Assembly: GCA_021014325.1 (NCBI GenBank)
Contig: CM037473.1
Span: 7,829,501-7,893,500, forward strand
From: Plazaster borealis
Lineage: Eukaryota > Echinodermata > Asteroidea > Forcipulatida > Labidiasteridae
Direction: 5' to 3'
DNA: 64,000 nt
The notes under the pieces were generated by a model. It had not been told where the DNA came from and searched no databases. It saw only the letters and a list, made by a program, of their open reading frames with translations. Shown here one piece after another: positions 15,101 to 28,100 of this stretch. How positions within the stretch are numbered: the first letter of the stretch is position 1; every line of letters begins with the position of its first letter. The position numbers and the translations under genes are program-made.

Positions 15101-18100
15101 GTCGTGGTGACAGTTCCTCAAGCATACTGGGACAGAACTTGTGGTCTTTGTGGAACATTCAATGGAGACAAACATGATGATTTCATTCTACCAGATGGAT
15201 CTCTGGTAAGTAAATAAATATAAAATAATTTGTACTCCTACAATAGATTAAGTACTTGTTATTTCTGGATTGTCCTGATTTGTTAAAAAATCTACCTTAA
15301 ATATTAACATAAAAACTTACTTGTAACGAGCCCACAGAGAGCTGTGATAGTATAAAAAACATTGTAGAAACGACTCCTCTGTAGTAGTAGTTTTTTTTTT
15401 GGAGGTAATTTAATTTAAATAATAATATAATCTTGCAAGAAGTTGTACAGCAAGGGTGTTTTTCTTTCATCATTTTCTTGCAACCGATGACCAATTGAGC
15501 CCAAATTTTTTTCACATTGTTATTTTATGCATATGTTGGGATATACCAAGTGAGAAAACTGCTTGACACAAATAACCAAACGCTTCAGTGCCTTTGAACA
15601 AACTTCTTCCGAAATTGTCTCTTTTAACCCAAACTTTATTATTGTTTTAGAGTGATGGTCCAACTCAATTTGGAAACAGCTGGGCCTTGGATGAAGACCA
15701 GTGTGATCCTACGATAGAGACACCAGATCCGTGCATTGAGGGCACAGAACCCTACCGACAGGCTACTGATCTGTGCTTTGTACTCATCGATCAAAATGGT
15801 TTGCCAATTTTTATTGATCATTCTCAATTTATTTGAAGCTAAATTAAAAATAATATATGGAAAAAACAAACTCAAGAGTTTTTAAAATTGTCTGAGCAAA
15901 AGTTTGTGTAATGTTTTTTTTTCTTCAGGTCCATTTGCATCATGCCATGATTTTGTGGATCCTGTTGAGTATCATGAATCTTGTGTGTATGATCTTTGTG
16001 CAACACTTCCTGAAGATGATGTGATCTGTTCCAGTTTTGAGACTTATGCAGATGTTTGCCGTCTTGCTGGACAAAGGGTTGGTGACTGGCGAGCAGTGAG
16101 AAAACAATGCGGTATGTGGAGAGAATTTTTTAAAGTTATTTTGATTCTTTAGGCAGCTTTCCTTTAGAATGTTGTGTTTGTTTCCTTACCAATTTCACAT
16201 CAGAAGGATTTTTCCTAAATAGTTTAGATTAACTCTAGAATAATAAATACCACATTCAAAGCAAGAATGATGGAAACTTTAATCTTTGAACAAACGCCCT
16301 GTTTCAATGTTTTCTTTTAGATCACTTCCCTGAACTTTTCAAAGTAATTTTATTACAAACTTTCCCTATTTTATTTGTGATTGTAGACCTGAATTGTCCG
16401 AGTGAGTTTATTTATGACTCATGTGGTACATCTTGTCCTGCTACCTGCGTGGAACCAGAAGGATCCGATAATTGTGCAGATGATTGTATTGAAACCTGCC
16501 GCTGTCCAGAAGGTCTGCTTCTTGAAGGAGATCACTGCATCCATTCTTCTGAATGTGGTTGCTTCTTAGAAGATGGATCATACCTGGAAGTTAGTTTGAA
16601 ATTGAATTCCATTTTTCGAAAAGAACAATGTTTTTAGTGTCTTCAATGTTTATCCTTGACATGCATTGGGAATCAGATTTTGGAGTGGACTGGGGGACTA
16701 ACAAGTTTCGTCTGAAATTTGATTTGGATTTACTTGTCGGGTCAGAACGTTAAATAAATAAAACTAATTTCCGATTGGAGTTTATCGCTCATGAGCGTTT
16801 TCATGCATGTATAGTACATGCAAATATGTGTCGGTTTTTTATTTTTTTTTGACCCAGATATGTCGATCGATCAAACTTCCACACAGGTTTTTGTATGTAT
16901 GTATATGGTGGATTATATAAAGTGCCTACACTGCCAGCAACTGTTTTGTTGGCAAAAACCAAATCTGTAATGTTCCTTTAATTTTTAGACGGTCGCTACA
17001 AGTTTAAGTTCATTTTGTTTTTTTGGTTATCACAAATCTCCTGAAGAAGGGTGTGTTTTGTGACTAAGATGATTATTTCATTTTTTTTAATTAGAATGAT
17101 GGAGTTTGGGTGTCTCCTGACTGCACTCTAAAGTGTGTTTGTGGTGATGCTGGAGCTGTGATGTGTACAAGTATGGAATGTCATGAGTCTGCACAATGTG
17201 CCATCAAGAACGGTGTTAGGGACTGTTACTGTAACAGAGGTTTTACTGGTGATGGACTCAACTGCCAAAGAGGTAATCAGAAGAACATGTTACAAATTAA
17301 ACTCAATTTTGAAACTGAATTGTTACAGTATGTTTCAGTCTTAATGTCAAAAAGGCTCCACACTGATTTAATATGTCTTCCTGTCTGAATACAGCTCCTG
17401 GTGTGTGTACAGCATGGGGAGATCCACATTACGTCACTTTTGACGGTCTGAAGTATGACTTCCAAGGAGATTGTGATTACACTCTTGTCAGAGATTGCAG
17501 AAACACTTCAGCTCTTCCATCCTTCCATGTGATGGCTAAGAATATCAAAAACAAGCCCTCTGATCGTGTATCCTTCACTCAAGAAGTCAGATTGGAGTTT
17601 GGAGGCACTTTGTATTCCCTACTAAGGGAAGGAGAGGTGCGAATCGACGGTGTAACTGTAACACTACCCTCCATGCGTCTTGATGGAGTCCATATCTACA
17701 ATTCTGGTCGCAATGTGGTAAGACTTGTTGTTAAATTTGGTTGAAGAAGAGGTTTTTTTTCTCTAAAATTCTTAGATTCAGGGCAATTTTAATGTATTAT
17801 CAAAGTTGAAGATGATTGCGCATAACAAAAATATTGGTACTGTGATACCAGTTATTTTCAGATCTTTTAGAATTCAAAAGATTATGTGTATGATGCCTTC
17901 AGGAAACTTTAGAAGATCAAACTGGAATCGTACAAAGTTTCAATCCTACTTGCTGGTTTATGAACCATGCAAAGTTTCAATCCTACTTGATGGTTCAACC
18001 ATGCAAAGTTTCAATCCTACTTGCTGGTTTATGAACCATGCAAAGTTTCAATCCTGCTTGCTGGTTTATGAACCATGCAAAGTTTCAATCCTACTTGCTG

Positions 18101-21100
18101 GTTTATGAACCATGCAAAGTTTCAATCCTACTTACTGGTTTATGAACCATGCAAAGTTTCTATCCTACTTGATGGTTTATGAACCATGCAAAGTTTCAAT
18201 CCTACTTGCTGGTTTATGAACCATGCAAAGTTTTAATTCTACTTGATGGCTGATGAACCATGCAAAGTTTCAATCCTACTTGCTGGTTTATGAACCATGC
18301 AAAGTTTCGATCCTACTTGCTGGTATATGAACCATGCAAAGTTTTAATTCTACTTGATGGTTGATGAACCATGCAAAGTTTCAATTCTACTTGCTGGTTT
18401 ATGAACCATGCAAAGTTTCAATCCTACTTGATGGTTTATGAACCATGCAAAGTTTCAATCCTACTTGATGGTTGATGAACCATGTAAAGTTTCAATCCTA
18501 CTTGCTAGTTTATGAACCATGCAAAGTTTCAATCTTACTTGTTGGTTTATTGAGAATAACTTAATCTCGTTGTTTATAATTGTTGTGTTTCAGGTTTTAA
18601 AGACTGACTTCCAGCTAGAGATTGTGTGGAATGGTCAGCAAAATGTCATTGTGACTGTTCCTGTAGCATATTGGAATAGAACCTGCGGTCTTTGTGGAAC
18701 GTTTGACGGAGACAAACATAATGATTTTGCTCTACGAGACGAGTCACTGGTAAGACAATGGAATATTATTTTTATACGCCTGAAAAAGTTGTCACTTATT
18801 TTTATTAGTCAGTAATAAACTGAACATTTAAGATTTTGAAATAACGCCTTAACTTTACAACTTTTTTTATTTTTTAGAGAGAGAGCGCTACTGACTTTGG
18901 AGACAGCTGGGTGTTGGATGAAGACCAGTGTGATCCTACCACAGAGACACCAGATCCATGTATTGAGGGCACAAAACCTTACCAACAGGCTACTGATCTG
19001 TGCTTTGTACTCATCGATCCAAATGGTTTGTCAATTTATTTGTTGAAACTTACCATAGCTATGTAATTGTTTTGCAAAATTGATATTATATATTCCAATT
19101 TGTAATTTTGTTGTATGTTGCAGGTCCTTTCGCATTGTGCCATTCTCAATTTATTTGAAGCTAAATTAAAAATAATATATGGAAAAACAAACTCAAGAGT
19201 TTTTTAAAGTGTCTGAACAAAAGTTTGTGTATGATTTTTTCTTCAGGTCCATTTGCATCATGCCATGATTTTGTGGATCCTGTTGAGTATCATGAATCTT
19301 GTGTGTATGATCTTTGTGCCACATTTCCTGAAGATGATGTGATCTGTTCCAGTTTTGAGACTTATGCAGATGTTTGTCGTCTTGCTGGACAGAGGGTTGG
19401 TAACTGGAGAAGAGAGAGGCATCAGTGTGGTATGTCGAGGTTTTCTTATGTTTTTCCCCCCATTTACGTGATTTGTTAATAAGTAGCTTTGAATGAATTC
19501 ACTTCCGTAACAATTTCTGATGTAAAATGGAAAATCCATCATGTTTTGTTTTTATAATTGGGTTGTTCCAGCATACACATTTCTTTCCGACTTGTTTTCA
19601 AACTCGCAGCATAATCATTTTTGTTTTTGACTTGTTTTCTAATTTTAGAGCTGAAATGTCCGAGTGAGTTGATTTATGACTCTTGTGGTACATCTTGTCC
19701 TGCTACCTGCCTGGAACCAGAAGGATCGGATAATTGTGCAGATGATTGTATTGAAACCTGCCACTGTCCAGAAGGTCTGCTTCTTGAAGGAGATCACTGC
19801 ATCCATGCCTCTGAATGTGGCTGCTTCTTAGAAGATGGAACATACCTACCTGTAAGTATTGAATTGTGAACGTTTTTTAAGAAAATTAGATTTTTTGTTC
19901 AATCTACTGCTATTTATTGCTTGTAATGATTCCTAAGTAATTTCTTTACTGTTGCTATTATTTCTTTGTGGGGTAGTCGTTTGTTTGTTTGATTGTTATT
20001 GTTGTTTTGGGGGTTTATTTTTTAATTTTTTACATTTTGTTGTGATTTGTTGTGAGAAACACTCTAGTGTACGTCGACTGCTTGTTTTTGTTTTGTTGTA
20101 TTGTTTTGTTTTGTTTTGTTTGGAACAAGCTTCCACAACACACTCATCTGTCTCTTAAACTCTTAATGTCCTGAAGAAAGCTCTCATAAAAGACCCACCT
20201 TTGGGAACCAGCTTGTCTTTTTTTCCCTTCTCTTTTGCCCTTTTTTAAGCTTTGTACTATCATCCCTTTGTGAGAGAACTATAGAAATGTACCTAGTGGC
20301 GTGTCGTGGCCAAGCGGATAAGAACACCGAACTCAAGCTCTGGTGTTTCTGATCAGCAGAGTGTGGGTTTAAATCCCAGTCGTGACACTTGTGTCCTAAA
20401 GCAAGACACTTAACCACATTCTTCGTCCTTCGGATGGGGCGTTAAGCCGTAGGTCCCGTGTGTTGTGTAATGCACGTAAAAGAACCCAGTGCACTTATCG
20501 TTAAGAGAAGGGGTTCGCCCCAGTGTTTTTTGGTTTGATTGGCTGCACTTGCGCCACAGCACCTTGTAAACCATTACATGGTGCTATGCAAAGGAATAGG
20601 TCTCATACTTCAACACGTAACTCCACTTACCTTGTAGGAAAAATACTGAGCGCTTTGAGACACCCATCGGGAGTATAAAGCGCTATATAAGAACTGCGTA
20701 TTAGTATTATTATTATTAGTATTATTATTAATGTATTGTGTAATCCACATTACATCCTGGCATATCACTTGACTTTTGAATTCATTCTTAAGTTAGTTTA
20801 ATTTTTAAAGCTGGTTTACAATACTCCTAAAAATTGTTATTTTAGTAGTTTAAATTCTATGTTTTATACATCTGTGTTTGTGTCTTGTTATCATACTTAT
20901 GGTTTCCCAATTGTTTTTAATTTTTATTTGTAGCACATGATTTAATGTTTATCTTTAAGATAAAAAGTGGGAATTGGTTTTATTTATAATGTCAATGTTC
21001 AATATATGAATTGCATATGGCGTGTCATGGCCAAGCTGTTAAGAGCACGAGACTCAAGCTCTGGTGTGTCTGATCAGCAGAGTGTGGGTATGAGTGTGCA

Positions 21101-24100
21101 CGTAAAAGAACCCAGAACACTTATCGTGGAAGAGTAGGGGTTAACCCCGGTGTTTCTGGTTCACATAGCAAGTACCCTTGTTTACAGGTTTCCTCAGGCT
21201 TGCGAGCTACAGTGATTAAGTTCACTTATTAGGCATCCTTGGTTTCATTACCAGAAATATACATGTTATATATATACATTTTTTTTTTTTACCCATACAC
21301 CGATGTGTGTTAGCACTGTATACTCAGTACTTTCCCGAGTCCTGTGAAAAAATATCACAGGCTTATTACTCGGGTGGGATTCGAACCCACGACCCTTGCA
21401 ATTCACCCGAGTAATAAGCCTGTGATATTTTTTCACAGGACTCGGGAAAGTACTGAGTATACAGTGCTAACACACATCGGTGTATGGATAAAAAAAAAAT
21501 ATAAAAAAAATTAATACTCTTTATCCCCAATGCAAATTTAACATCTAGAATAATAATATTAATAATATTTATGTAAATTAATAATATTATGTAAATTTTC
21601 ACAAGGTTGATGACGTCTGGGTAGCCCCAGATTGCTCCAGTAGGTGTGAGTGTATGGGTCCTAATGACCTACACTGTGAACAGCGACAGTGTAACGAGTC
21701 GGCACAATGTGATGTCAAAAATGGCATGAGGGATTGCTACTGCAACGATGGATTTGTTGGTGACGGAATAAGCTGTGCAGCAGGTATATGAAAAATGGTT
21801 ATCCACACTCATGAGGAAAAAGTAAAGTTAAAAAGAGATTCAAATTTAGCTACTGTGACCATTTATTTATTTGCGTTGGAGTTGGACTGTGAAGCATGTA
21901 TATAGGCAGTGGCGTTACCAGACATTTTCGTTTGGTTGTGAGGGCAAAAACATAATTTTGTTCGACTAGATTTTAATGGCAAATGGTTAGCTACACTGAT
22001 GGGAAAACAAAATGTAAAATTTTAAAAAAGGGATAATTAAAGGACATTTTAAGGAAACAGATTTTATGGTGGTTGAATAAATTGCGATGCAGGTATTGGT
22101 TCTAGTAAAAACAGTTGTGTTTTGAGTTGTTCAAAGTGAAAAACCCCAAACCAGTGGTGCAATTTTCAAAATGTGTGTTCGGAATAAAAGTGGAACATTA
22201 CTTTACTGACGGAAAAGTTAAGTGTATTATTTTTTTTTTATATTTTGAAAGATTTATTGTTGCTTTTTATTAATCACATTTATCAAGAAAATTGTTCAGT
22301 CCAAAGCCTTCTAACAGGCGTGTGAGCTTGAAGTTGTTTGTCAAACGGGAGGATTTCATTCTCTTAAAGCAAAAAACATTTTGGAATGAGAATGTTTTTC
22401 TTCAGATATTTAGATTATGTTTCTGAAACCAAGTGGCACTTTTCATTCTCTGATCCTATAGCGACAGGCACATGCACCGTTTGGGGAGACCCGCACTACG
22501 TCACATTCGACGGGATCAAGTTTGACTTCCAGGGCGTGTGCGAGTACACCCTCGTCAAGCCCTGCAATGACTCCGCTGAAGAATCCTTCCGAATCACTGC
22601 CAGGAATGTGAGGGAGAAACCCTCTGATGAGGTTGCCTTGACGGAGGAGATTTTTTTGGCATACAGGGGTTCCCTGTATGCCCTGCGGAGGAGAGGAGAG
22701 CTGCGTGTCAATGGTGTGATTGTAACTCCTCCACTGCAACGAGACGGTGTCCAGATCATGATCGACGGTTTCAAACTGGTAGGTCGTATTATGTTAGGTG
22801 CCCGGCAGAAGGAAAAAAGCTTTTATACAACAAAGGTTTAAAGGCACTGTACAGGTTTGGTAACTACTCATAATATATATTAGCATAAAAACTGACTTGG
22901 TAACGAGCAACAGAGAGCTGTTGATAGTATAAAACATTGTGAGAAACAACTCCCTCTGAAGTAACGTAGTTTTTGAGAAAGAGGTAATTTCTCACTAAAA
23001 TAATAAAAGACTTCTTGCAAGAAGCCTTTTATTCCTATCTGAAAGCAGACAAATCTGTACAACAAGGGTGTTTTTTCTTTCATCATTTTCTTGCAACTTC
23101 GATGACCAATTGAGTCCAAATTTTCACAGGCTTGTTATTTTATGCAAATGTTGGGATACACCAAGTGAGAACACTGGTCTTTGACAATTACCAAATGTGT
23201 TCAGTGCCTTTAAGCCATGTTCAAATTGGCAGCTGTGGGCGTGGCTGCAGCTGATGCTTAGGGTGTTGATCTAAGCAGCCTCTACTTCAACGCATGTTCA
23301 CACGGTGATCCAGCCGCAGCCATAGCCTCTAATAAGCCATTTGCGAGTTTGATTTGAATAACGTCTGTTACAACAACTTGCTTAGTCACAACTTACCGCT
23401 TAAATTTGAATTCTTCAGACTCCAGAGACAGTTGCTATGTAACATGGTTCGGGTCAAGCTTTTGTATAGTAACCTTCATTTGAGCAAACCCTGCTACCAT
23501 TGTTTCTACCACTGAGACCTCCCCTCCGAAACCAAGACCGAGACCAAGGCGTGACTGTCCGAGGGTCCTACAACACTGGTGCTGAAGTGATGACATTATA
23601 TACAGATGACATGGCTTTGTGGTTTAAGAAAGTTTGATTTAAACAATTTTGTTTTGTATCTCCCTTATATTTACAGATACTGCGTACATCTTTTGGGTTG
23701 ACTATTCGCTGGGATGGATACAGAACGGCCAAGATCGCTCTCCTCAGTTCCTACAGCAACCAAACATGCGGTCTGTGTGGAAACTTCGATAGAAACCCGG
23801 ACAATGAGTTCATTACGCCAGATGGGCAAATGGTAAGATAAAAACAAGCTGTTCCTTTAAGACGCATTTCAAGTTTTGTACAGAATGAAAAATGGGCCAG
23901 TTTAGGTTGACGTTGCAAACCATGTCCAATCTCAATGTAGATGAATGTTATATACAGATGTGGTCATAAAGGACCAAGCCCCAATTTCAAAGAGTTGCTT
24001 AGAGGGAACATTGCAGCCAGATTGCAATCGATTGGGAGCTTTGGGCTGTGAAAAGCTTTTGTTATGAAATTAATATGGTTGGAAAGATGTTTTAAAAGTA

Positions 24101-25144
24101 GAATGTATTGATTCATACAAATATCCCTCGAAATTGAGTTGTTTTCCTTTTACTTTGTGAACTAATATGGTCTTTAATTTTGTGAGGTCAAAAATTTGGT
24201 TCTCCATATTTGGCTGATCGTGTTAGTTCGCGAAGTAAAAGGAGAACTGCACAATTTTGAGGGGTATTTGTGTCCAAAAAAGCACAAAAAGTAGCTCAGA
24301 ACAACAAAATTATGCTGACCAGAATAAGATATGTTGCTTAATAACCATTTCACATGTACCATCTGAGCCTGGTATCCTGCTCCTTTTTGCTTCGCAGAAT
24401 GGTTAAGTGATGTTTTCTGCTTAAGCAGCTCCAAGAAATTGGGCCCTGATAGGCAAGTCCAAGAATTCGCACAGTCGTGTATGGGATATTCAAAATGTTT
24501 GGACCCTCTGAAAAGATTCAATGATTTTGATTCTAATTTTGGGCATCTGTGAGGAGAATACCCACAAGAATGAATGTTTTGTTAGTCCTTGGGATGATTA
24601 TGGATAAGATAAGGGAATGAGACCGTAAAGACATGGGGATATACCAACAATGATGACACCAATTCCGATTGTGGCACATCACCCCAAACTATGCCACACC
24701 TTCTACGATGCCCAGCCCTTGAGGAGCAGACTGCCTTGAAGACCTGATGGCAGCAAACGGGAAGGCAGTGAGCTGTGCCCAATCCTGGCAAAACATTTGA
24801 AGAGTAGATGATGGACGCAAAATAAGAAGAAGAAGACCGTGAAGACAAGAGCTGGCATCAAGCTAGACATAGTCCAGATCATCAAAACGAAGAGGCTATC
24901 CTACTTTGGGCACATAAAAAGGATGCCAAACTCCAGATACCCACAGATCACTCTGGAAGAGGCCATAGCTTGAAGTAGACCTTGTAGACAACCACCCATG
25001 CGCTGGATTGACACCATTCAAGCAAGCTGTAGTGCCAGAGGTATCCACTTTACAACAGGAGCCGGCAGGAAGGCTGAAAACCGTCAGGTCTGGAAGAGTT
25101 TCATTATGCAGCAGCCATCTCCAGGCATAACCTGAGAGGACGCC

Positions 25145-25181
<37 letters not shown>

Positions 25182-28100
25182 CTCTACTACTACTATGATT
25201 ATATAACTTGTTGTGTTACATACAGTGTATGGGACCATAAAGGGACATTTTCTTAGACTTGCCTGATGGGGTTTGAATATAAACCACAATCTTCTGGGTC
25301 TAATTTGGTTAAGTTTTGGAATATGCACGGGACTTGAAGGTCTGTTTTTGTGAATCTTTATAATGATGTATCTACATGTATTCTTGTTTCTGCAGGTTCT
25401 AACTCCTAATGAATTTGGTAACAGCTGGATGACTTCACCTGATAGGTGTTACAATGAGACGACCGAGCCAAATCCATGTGAGGGTAAAAGAGAGCCTAAG
25501 GAACAGGCGGAAGATCTCTGTTACATAATCATCAACGAATTTGGTGAGACAGCACTTACTTAAGAAAGTCTTACAAGTACAGCTATGCAAAGATCTCCTT
25601 TTGGAAGAGTTTGTAACTCTTAGAAGAGTTGGTTGGTCTATTGTCAATGGTTTGATTGTGTGCTAGTTGCTGTCACAACTCTTTGAAAAGTTGGTGTCTC
25701 TAAAAAAAAGTTGGTTGGTTTGTCAGTTTGCACTAGTTACAGTTTTTTTTTAAAGTATTGGCGTTTAATGGAAATTCCATTGCCCAAATCATGAAAACCA
25801 TTCATGATCTTTGTCATTTGGAGAAAAACTAGTCACCAAAATGTACAAGATTGCTCTCTGGCATCCACTGTGCAAAAAACGAGGGCATTTTGTACAGCTG
25901 TACAGGCCGGTTTGCCACCTTATTCCTTTTGAAATATCAGTATGTAAGTTGAAAAGTCTGAGAACATTAGCATTCGTTTAATCAAATATTATTAACAAAT
26001 TTGTAATCAATAAATTTTCCAAATAATTACCATGCACTATTAATGTTTGTCCAAGACAGAAGTACAATCGCGAAAACTTAAAAAAAACTCAAGTTTGACT
26101 GATTTTTAAAATGTGCAATTTACATTAGGAGCATTCGGACAGTGCCATGACTTTGTGGATCCCGGCCCTTACCATGAGGCATGTGTGTATGACTTGTGTG
26201 CCTACCTCCCCAAGGACGACGTGTTCTGCGACAGCGTAGAGGAGTATGCAGAGGCCTGCCTGAAGAAGGGTGTTGAGGTTAAACAATGGCGGTCAGGAGC
26301 CCCACAATGCCGTAAGTAGCACTCAGTGCCACTCCCTCAATGGATATTTATTTATTAGCGCCTGATATGATGCTAGTCACATTATTACCAGTCATTGGGC
26401 TCGTTATTTCATTCCTTTGCGGTTAAACTCGGGCTCTGGTGTTTCGGATCAGCAAGGTGTGGCTTCGAGTCCCAGTCGTACACTTGTGTCCTTAAGAAAG
26501 ACAACTAACCATTATTGCTTCGTTCTTCGGAGGGGATGAAATGTCCTGTGTGTTGTGTAATGCACGTAAAACAACCCAGCTATATTAACCCTAAGTGAAG
26601 AGGTTTGCCACGGTGTTTCTGGCAGTGGCTGCTGAATGCGCCGCAGCACTTTGTAAACCCTTATAAGGTGCTACAAAAAATTTGGTCTCATAATTTCAAA
26701 TTTTTTGAAAAGCTGTCTGAGAATGTTTCTGTCTGTTCAAGCGCCTTGGGTACTTATTGGTAGATACGTGCGCTATATAAGACTATAATATTATTTCTAT
26801 TATTTTCTCAGCTCCTTGGATATTATAGAGCCTGTTCTGACAAGTATGTCATGCATCAAACTTAATCAAGAACTATCTCTGCCGGCACAGGTACCTATTT
26901 ACTCCTGGGTGAGGAGGAGCAATTATGGTTGTGTCTTGCTCAAGGACACAAGTGTCATGACATGGATTCAAACCCATACACCGGAGTCCAGTGCACTAAA
27001 CCTTGTCTAAAAGCAAAATACCTGTCCAAACTAAGAGTATTTACTTTAACTTTAACTATTGTTTTGGTCATTGATGCTGACGTACGGGCAATAACACTGG
27101 CTTGTCCACTCAAAGCCATAACCATTGTTTTGACGCTGCCTTTTTTCTGATTAAAGTATAAAGTACAAATTTAAAGCCTAACGTTAATCAGACTGAAATA
27201 AAAATTATTCCATCTGTAGTGTTTTGGGATTCACTAAAAGAAGGAAATAAGTTTTATACCCATCTCCAGATCGACCTTGGATAAATACTTTGGTGAAATT
27301 TGATTCCAGAACTTAAATGTCCTGAGGGCTCAGAGTACGACTCATGTGGAAGTGCATGTCAAAACTCATGCGCAATGCCGACCATGGAAGACATGTGCAA
27401 CGAGACATGTGTTGAGTCCTGCCGCTGTCCTCACGGTCAGCTCGCCGAAGGAGGGCGCTGCATAGACCCGTCCGAATGCGGTTGCATTTTGCCAAATGGA
27501 TTTTACCTAAAGGTAATTTTAGAGAGTATGTAGATTTTCAGGTATCAAGTTTTTTCATATCTGAGAAAATTTGATATATTAACTAATTATTTGGTCCATA
27601 TCAGTGCATTTTTTTTTTTCTTTTTTCAGTTGGCTCTTTGCCAGGTCAAACACGTTTTCAAGTTTACCACAAAGTGTGTCATTAAAAACTTCATATGCAC
27701 ATACCTCTGATTGCCTATACACTGGAAGTGGTCGGGATGGCGTAGTGGTATCTTTCCTCGCCTTCTACCTCTAGGACCCAGGTTCGAATCACGCTGGGGG
27801 CACTACTTGGATAGGGTGCTAAGTCCCTACCTGACTACGTGGGTTTTCCCTGGAATAATTCTCTGGGGTTTTCCTCCCACATCTAAAACTGAAACTTCCT
27901 TCCTTGTCTTCTCTCCATTGGATTATTGGCTAGTACAGTGATTACGTTGGCTTTTCTGAGAATTCTTGGCTTCACAACCAGAATAAATTAAGTGAAATGA
28001 AAGGAAGTCAGTCGTTATAGTCTTCAAAATTGACTTATTTATGTGTGGGTATTATTTTGCACAATGGCACTATTATTTAGACAATACAAGAAGTTGTTAA

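Larger units (their letters stand above)
19852..21605 (+). other. Module H TIL-TILa intron, repeat-filled
   Basis: 1,754 bp, against about 280 bp in the array. It holds two SINEs, the 84-bp palindrome, a T-rich stretch (19900-20130) and an AT-rich end. Nothing coding seen. Confidence 0.8.

Noticed and set aside
17929..18550. CRISPR-like array
   Set aside because: Units are contiguous 37-bp tandem repeats without unique spacers, in a eukaryotic intron.
20296..20370. Functional tRNA gene
   Set aside because: Only A-box and B-box resemblance; the cloverleaf is not complete and the sequence continues into a SINE body and tail repeated elsewhere.
24582..24885. Minus-strand reading frames over the LINE remnant
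   Set aside because: The recognisable retroelement text is on the plus strand; the minus frames show no family feature.
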